Below are positions 59,779 through 64,000 of a stretch of DNA of 64,000 nt, one piece after another. Numbering within the stretch: the first letter of the stretch is position 1; each line of letters opens with the position of its first letter. The stretch lies in contig CANTUV010000008.1 in the NCBI GenBank assembly GCA_947685225.1, positions 45,505,501 through 45,569,500 of the forward strand, given 5' to 3'. The position numbers and the translations under genes are program-made. Source of the stretch: Garcia nutans. Taxonomy: Eukaryota > Streptophyta > Magnoliopsida > Malpighiales > Euphorbiaceae. The notes beneath the pieces are model-generated. The model did not search any database. It had not been told where the DNA came from and worked only from the letters and a program-made list of their open reading frames with translations.

Positions 59779-61994
59779 TTTGAGAGGAGATTTTTGCCCC
59801 CACTCCCTGTGGAATGGTTCTTGCGACTTCGGCACTATTTAAGCTCGGGACCTTAGAGAATACGGACCTAAGTCCGGAGAAAATAGAGTTACCACCCTGA
59901 CGGACTGGGAAAAAGAAAGGGGTGGATGACTCGATTCCTAAGAAATCCCCAACCCCTTAATGGGTTCGGAAAGTTGGGTATGTGTGGGGAAGGTGAGAAA
60001 TGGCCCAGCACCCCCACAACGACCGGTTCATTGGAACCGGCCTCCTTTACAGGTCTTAATATTATAAAATTCTTAAATATAATAACATTATCCATATTAC
60101 ACACAATAACTAAAAGAAAGCATCATTATATTAAAATCAAAGCAATGTCCCAACAAAGCAAATAAATGGACACCCATCCTAAGATGGAAACATGTCCTTA
60201 CATTACACACCTAAATAGGACACCCACCAAAAGGTAGAAACATGCCCTTTACATTGGTTCTAAAATAGAAAAGCAAATTAAATTACATGATATTTAACTA
60301 ATGAGGTACCCACCAAGTGGAAACATACCTCTTACAACATTTGGAAGTCTAAATAAATTGATAAAAGTAAATAAATCATTCATCAAAGGTATTTAAATAT
60401 CAATAAAAAGTAAACATCCAGCCATGATAAATAAAATAAACCAAGCATTGAACTTAAATAAATTAAAGCATATAAAATAAATCAAAGCATAATCAAATAT
60501 AGAATTGAATAAAGCAAATAAAAGTTCAATTATAGCTACTGTGACTTTTTATGTAATTAAAATATATTAGAAATTATGTTTTAAAAGGCTGGTAAGAAAC
60601 TTTGATTAACCAAATTAAGGTTTGAATGGTGAAATCATGAAATTAGGGTTTTAGACACTTTAAAATATTTTTGATTCATGGTTTTAAATGGTGATTTCAA
60701 GCTACTGTGTAAAATTTAAAGTATTTATGTTTTTATGATTTTTAATGTTTTAAAGGATTAGGGTTTAGAAAAAGTTAAGGTTTAAAGTTTTAAAGGAGTT
60801 AGAGTTTAATATTTTAGGTTTAGAAGTTGAATTTGGGTTTGATATTTTTAGAATTTAGGGTCATGGTGATGCATGATTTTTAAGAATTTGGAAATCAATT
60901 TGATAATTTTATGAAGTTTTATGAATTTAGGCAAACAAATTAAAGTTTTTATAAGTAGAAAAGATGTTTTTTAAGGCTTTTTGAATGAAATAGAACCTAC
61001 TTTAAAATTTTAAAAGAAACAGAATTTAAATCTTAGTTTTATTGAAAAATATGTTCAATTAGAGTTTTAAGATTTTTAAGAAGTAAAAATAACAATTTTA
61101 AGCCTTTTGGAAGATAAACCAACGAAATAAGATTTTTTGGCTTTAGAAAAACTAAATTAAAGTTCTAAGATTTTAACTTTTGAAAAAGACAAAATCCTAG
61201 TTTTAGCTACTGTGAAAAAAAAATAAAGAAATTAGAATTTCATACCTTCTTTTGTAAGTTGCACCGAAATTGTTTCTTGGATGAACAAGCTCGAAAGACC
61301 AGCCATTTTGCCTTTTGAATCCCTTAAATTGTGTTTCTGCCACTTTAAAATCTATTGAATTCAAGATTTTCCTTTATGGATTTGGATTTTCTTTTTTCCT
61401 TGTCCCTCTCGGCCTCCACTTTTTTAATTGCCTTTGGTCCTTATTTATAGTGGTTTGATGTGGTTTATTCCTAATTAGTTAAGGTAAGTAATATTAATAA
61501 TAAAAAAAAGAAATCAAAACCTAATTGAATTAGGTTTTGAAAAATTTGCGTCGAAAAAATTGTGCTGCCGAAAAAAATTGCCGCAGGAAAAAATGCGCTG
61601 GAGAAAAAATTCTGCCGCAGTTGGCTGCGGCAGCGCGCGAGGAACGGGCCCGTAGCCATTTCGCAAGCAGAAAAATTCTGCGTGGCTATTTCACACGCAG
61701 AATTTTCCTGCGTACGAAATGGCCTGGGCCATTTCACACGCAGAATTCTTCTACGGGCGAAATGCCCACGCTATGATTTTTTTGTCGCCTATTTTTCCGA
61801 CTCCGACTCCGATTTTCATTTTTATTTTTATTTTTTGACTTTTATTTGTTTATTTCTATTTTTTATTAAAAAAATTAGATACTAAAGCAAAAATTATTTA
61901 ATAAAAATTATTTTGGACCAATTAGACAACAAAAATCATTTTAGACTAAAAAAAACATATTGGACCGGATTGAGTCAAAAATTAAGGGTCTACA
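59779..61994 (-). mobile_element. Solo Tat LTR I nested in J LTR
   Basis: 2216 bp, flanked by ACTCT at 59774-59778 and 61995-61999. On the minus strand it starts TGTAGACCCTTAA and ends CCTCTCAAA (terminal CA changed to AA). Closely resembles the D LTR. TATA box 61442-61449 (-), GC-rich U3 block 61545-61800, telo-box stretch about 60590-60850. No internal region, so a solo LTR. Confidence 0.9.
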
Positions 61995-62295
61995 ACTCTT
62001 AACCACACAACTTTCCTCTTTTAATCTCCACTAAGCAATATATTATTATTATAATAAAATTAATCTCAAATATCCTCTTCCACTATCCATTAATTAATAT
62101 CTTATTAAATAATTAAATATCATTTGACCATATTTAAATGTTGACTTGTATATATTGTATACATCAACATATATACATTATATACACATCCTTCCTTTTT
62201 CCTTTCTTTTCACTTAATAAAATATATACACTTTTAAATCCTTTAATTAACTTTTAAAATTAATATTTATTTTAAAATTTTGGGATATTACAATT

Positions 62296-62306
62296 CTCCC
62301 CCTCTA
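62296..62306 (-). other. Polypurine tract of J
   Basis: The minus strand reads AGAGGGGGAGA, three bases before the LTR, as in the LARDs. Confidence 0.85.
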
Positions 62307-62338
62307 TAAATAAATTTCATCCTCTAAATTACCTGCTC

Positions 62339-62790
62339 TCAGGTCTGGAACAACTGAGGATACTGATCCCGCATCATCGGCTCACTCTCCCATGTTGCCT
62401 CTTCAATGGCATGATTCTTCCAAAGAACTTTCACAAGTGGCACTTTCTTATTTCTCAACTCCTTCACTTCACGTGCCAAAATAGCCACTGGTTCTTCCTC
62501 ATAAGCCATATCTGGACTCACCTCAATTAATTCTACTGACAGAACGTGAGATGGGTCTGATATGTACCTCTGAAGCATAGAGACATAGAAGACATTGTGA
62601 ATTTGATCTAATTCAAGAGGTAAAGGTAATCTATAGGCCAATAGTCCAACTCTTTCCAATACCTCGTAAGGTCTTATGAAACGAGGACTCAATTTCCCTT
62701 TGCGGCCAAATCTCAAAATTTTCTTCCAAGGAGACACTTTCAAATATACTTTATCTCCTACATTGAACTCTATATTTCTTCTCTTCAAAT
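62339..62790 (-). pseudogene. Integrase C-terminus and chromodomain of J
   Basis: 149 codons. NVGDKVYLKVSPWK and KLSPRFIRPYEVLERVG form the integrase C-terminal (GPY/F-like) region. NVFYVSMLQRYISDPSHVL is the linker, and EEPVAILAREVKELRNKKV ... LVKVLWKNHAIEEATWE is a chromodomain of the type that targets integration to marked chromatin. Its presence places J among chromoviruses; the LTR type and tRNA-Met system fit the Tekay/Del clade. The frame is intact here but a stop near 62791-62806 separates it from the catalytic core, where relatives read straight through. Confidence 0.9.
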
Positions 62791-62806
62791 TTGAATAGGA
62801 TTTCTG

Positions 62807-63250
62807 TCAGTCTGAAGTTGCTTTCAAATGATCCCGAATCAAATCGGGATCGACCAACCTACCTTCTCCAACCTCATCCCAACATAGAGGCGTCATGCAT
62901 CTTCTACCATACAATGCCTCATAAGATGCCATTCTAATACTGGACTGGTGACTGTTGTTATAAGCAAACTCAATCAGTGGTAAAAATCTATCCCAACTCC
63001 CAGAGAAATCGATGACATAACTTCTCAACATGTCCTCTAAAATATGTATCACTCTCTCTGACTGACCATCTGTCTGAGGATGGAAAGCAGTGCTAAAATG
63101 TAACCGAGAACCCAAAGCATCAAGCAAATTCTTCCAAAATCTCGAAGTAAATTGAGGATCTTGATCAGATACCAAAGAAATTGGGACTCCTTGCAACCTC
63201 ACTATTTCTTTGATATACAGCTCAGCCAACCTCTCAAGAGAATAATCCAT
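62807..63250 (-). pseudogene. Integrase catalytic core of J
   Basis: Second and third catalytic positions are present: D in LVSDQDPQFTSRF and E in DGQSERVIHILEDML, with ALYGRRCMTPLCWDEVG downstream. The first catalytic D belongs to the segment at about 63340-63380, which is disrupted (PEWK, stop, out-of-frame residues). A stop at about 63251 precedes MDYSLERLAELYIKEIV. So the core is broken at least twice. Confidence 0.9.
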
Positions 63251-63725
63251 TCAAACTGGAAGAAAATGAGCTGTCTTCGTCATCTGATCAATAATCACCC
63301 AGATTGTGTCATGCTTCTTCTGAGTCAAAGGCAAACCAGTCACAAAATCCATCGTCACTCACTCCTATTTCCACTCTGGCACTGATAATGGTTAAAGTAA
63401 TCCCGAAGGGAGTTGGTGTTCAGCCTTAACTCTCTGACAAGTGAGACATCTGGATACAAACTTTGCTATGTCCCTCTTCATACCTGTCCACCAATAATAT
63501 TATTTCAAAACCTGATACATCTTGGTACTCCCAGGGTGCATGGCATAAACTGGTTGATGTGCTTCCTCCAATATTACCTTTTTAAGTCTTGCATCATCAA
63601 GAACACACAACCTATTTCTGTACCACAAATTGCCATCACTTCTCACATCAAAATCTCGACTCTCCCCGTTTTGGCAATTCAAAATAGCTTTCTGGATTTT
63701 CTTATCTACCAACTGAGTCTCCGTA
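63251..63725 (-). pseudogene. Integrase N-terminal zinc region of J
   Basis: The minus strand reads HQPVYAMHPGSTKMYQVLK, then YYWWTGMKRDIAKFV and CLTCQRVKAEHQ: the HHCC zinc finger of gypsy integrase. It continues to the damaged stretch around the first catalytic residue (63340-63420). At least two stops and one frame change lie between about 63250 and 63420. Confidence 0.82.
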
Positions 63726-63727
63726 AT

Positions 63728-64000
63728 CTAATCTAATAACACCGGCCTCAATTGCAACAGAGCCATCAATGCACTATCATCACAAGACTCAAATATGGCA
63801 TGAAATGCTCTCAAATCAACAAGCAATAAGAGCGAATAAGCAGTCAAACCTACCAAAGACTTCAAACTCAAGGCATCGGCAATAACATTTGCCTTACCAA
63901 GATGATAGTCAATTAAATAGTCATAGTCTTTTATCAATTCTAACCATCATCTCTGTCGAAGATTCAACTCTCTCTAAACACCCAAGTATTTCAAACTCTT
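63728..64000 (-). pseudogene. RNase H end of J pol, cut by window edge
   Basis: DYDYLIDYHLGKANVIADAL is the C-terminal RNase H motif of gypsy elements (usually YHPGKANVVADALSR). Relatives lead directly into the integrase region through RPVLLD, followed here by a stop at 63728. RT and protease would lie beyond base 64000. Confidence 0.85.

Larger units (their letters stand above)
57486..62292 (-). repeat. 3' LTR of J, interrupted by solo LTR I
   Basis: Plus-strand ends TGTAACACCC and GGGATATTACA; about 2586 bp without I and its extra duplication. Twin hairpin 57900-57937, cassette 58111-58392, donor candidates 58707-58712 and 59599-59604, palindromic array 58885-59235. Confidence 0.9.
57486..64000 (-). 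mobile_element. Chromovirus J (Ty3/gypsy, Tekay/Del-like), 3' part
   Basis: Minus strand: 3' LTR (57486-62292, containing solo LTR I), polypurine tract, then pol with integrase and a C-terminal chromodomain, running off the right edge. It is the only element of the TGTAATATCCC superfamily here that carries protein-coding sequence, so it models the autonomous partner of the LARDs. Pol carries several stops and a frame break, so this copy is dead. ACTAT at 57481-57485 should be its target duplication. Confidence 0.9.

Overview
This window is plant nuclear DNA made almost entirely of nested LTR retrotransposons. Evidence for a plant: Ty3/gypsy Tat-lineage pol with two RNase H domains, Ty3/gypsy chromovirus integrase ending in a chromodomain, Ty1/copia relics, initiator-Met tRNA primer sites, and a plant mobile domain (PMD) pseudogene with a spliceosomal-type intron. 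No intact host gene, tRNA, rRNA or CRISPR array was recognised. The species cannot be named; an angiosperm with a repeat-rich genome is the safest reading.

Layout, left to right. (1) 1-16035: Tat element E on the + strand, its left end outside the window. Its pol is split at 848/10974 by a complete 10.1 kb non-coding element, LARD-A (849-10973, minus strand, TSD TCCCA). E ends in a 3' UTR with tandem repeats, a polypurine tract and a 1.5 kb 3' LTR. (2) About 16380-17240: PMD pseudogene. (3) About 17285-30751: Tat element D on the minus strand (5' LTR, primer site, leader, gag, protease, RT; truncated in RT). It is split by solo LTR C (18202-24427, TSD GAATG), which itself holds solo LTRs M (18602-21276, TSD GGCTT) and N (23297-24407, TSD GCATA). 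(4) 30752-44984: 5' part of a 3' LTR and the repeat-rich 3' UTR of Tat element G (minus), holding complete LARD-B (32451-41626, +, TSD TTTAG) and solo Tat LTR H (42417-44392, +, TSD ATCTT). (5) 44985-48139: 5' LTR, primer site, leader and first gag codons of Tat element F (+), truncated. (6) 48140-about 49800: AT-rich, unassigned. (7) About 49840-54310: decayed copia O (minus) split by solo LTR K (51615-53667, +, TSD AGTTA). (8) 54315-55223: copia P (+), broken by LTR L (55224 onward, +), broken by chromovirus J (57486 onward, minus), whose 3' LTR is broken by solo Tat LTR I (59779-61994, minus, TSD ACTCT). J pol runs off the window.

How the parts relate. LARD-A, LARD-B, solo LTRs C, M and K, LTR L and the 3' LTR of J form one superfamily: termini TGTAATATCCC or TGTAACACCC at one end and GTGTTACA, GTGCTACA or GGGATATTACA at the other. 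They also share internal structure: a twin hairpin with pairing largely kept across diverged copies, a cassette bounded by roughly 30-bp inverted repeats whose tandem repeats differ between subfamilies, and arrays of small palindromes. Only J encodes proteins, so a J-like Tekay-type chromovirus is the likely source of mobilisation for the LARDs. The LARD internal regions (3.4 and 3.2 kb) carry no gag or pol, yet are recognisably alike in the stretches compared by eye. All alignments were made by eye; no identity values were calculated.
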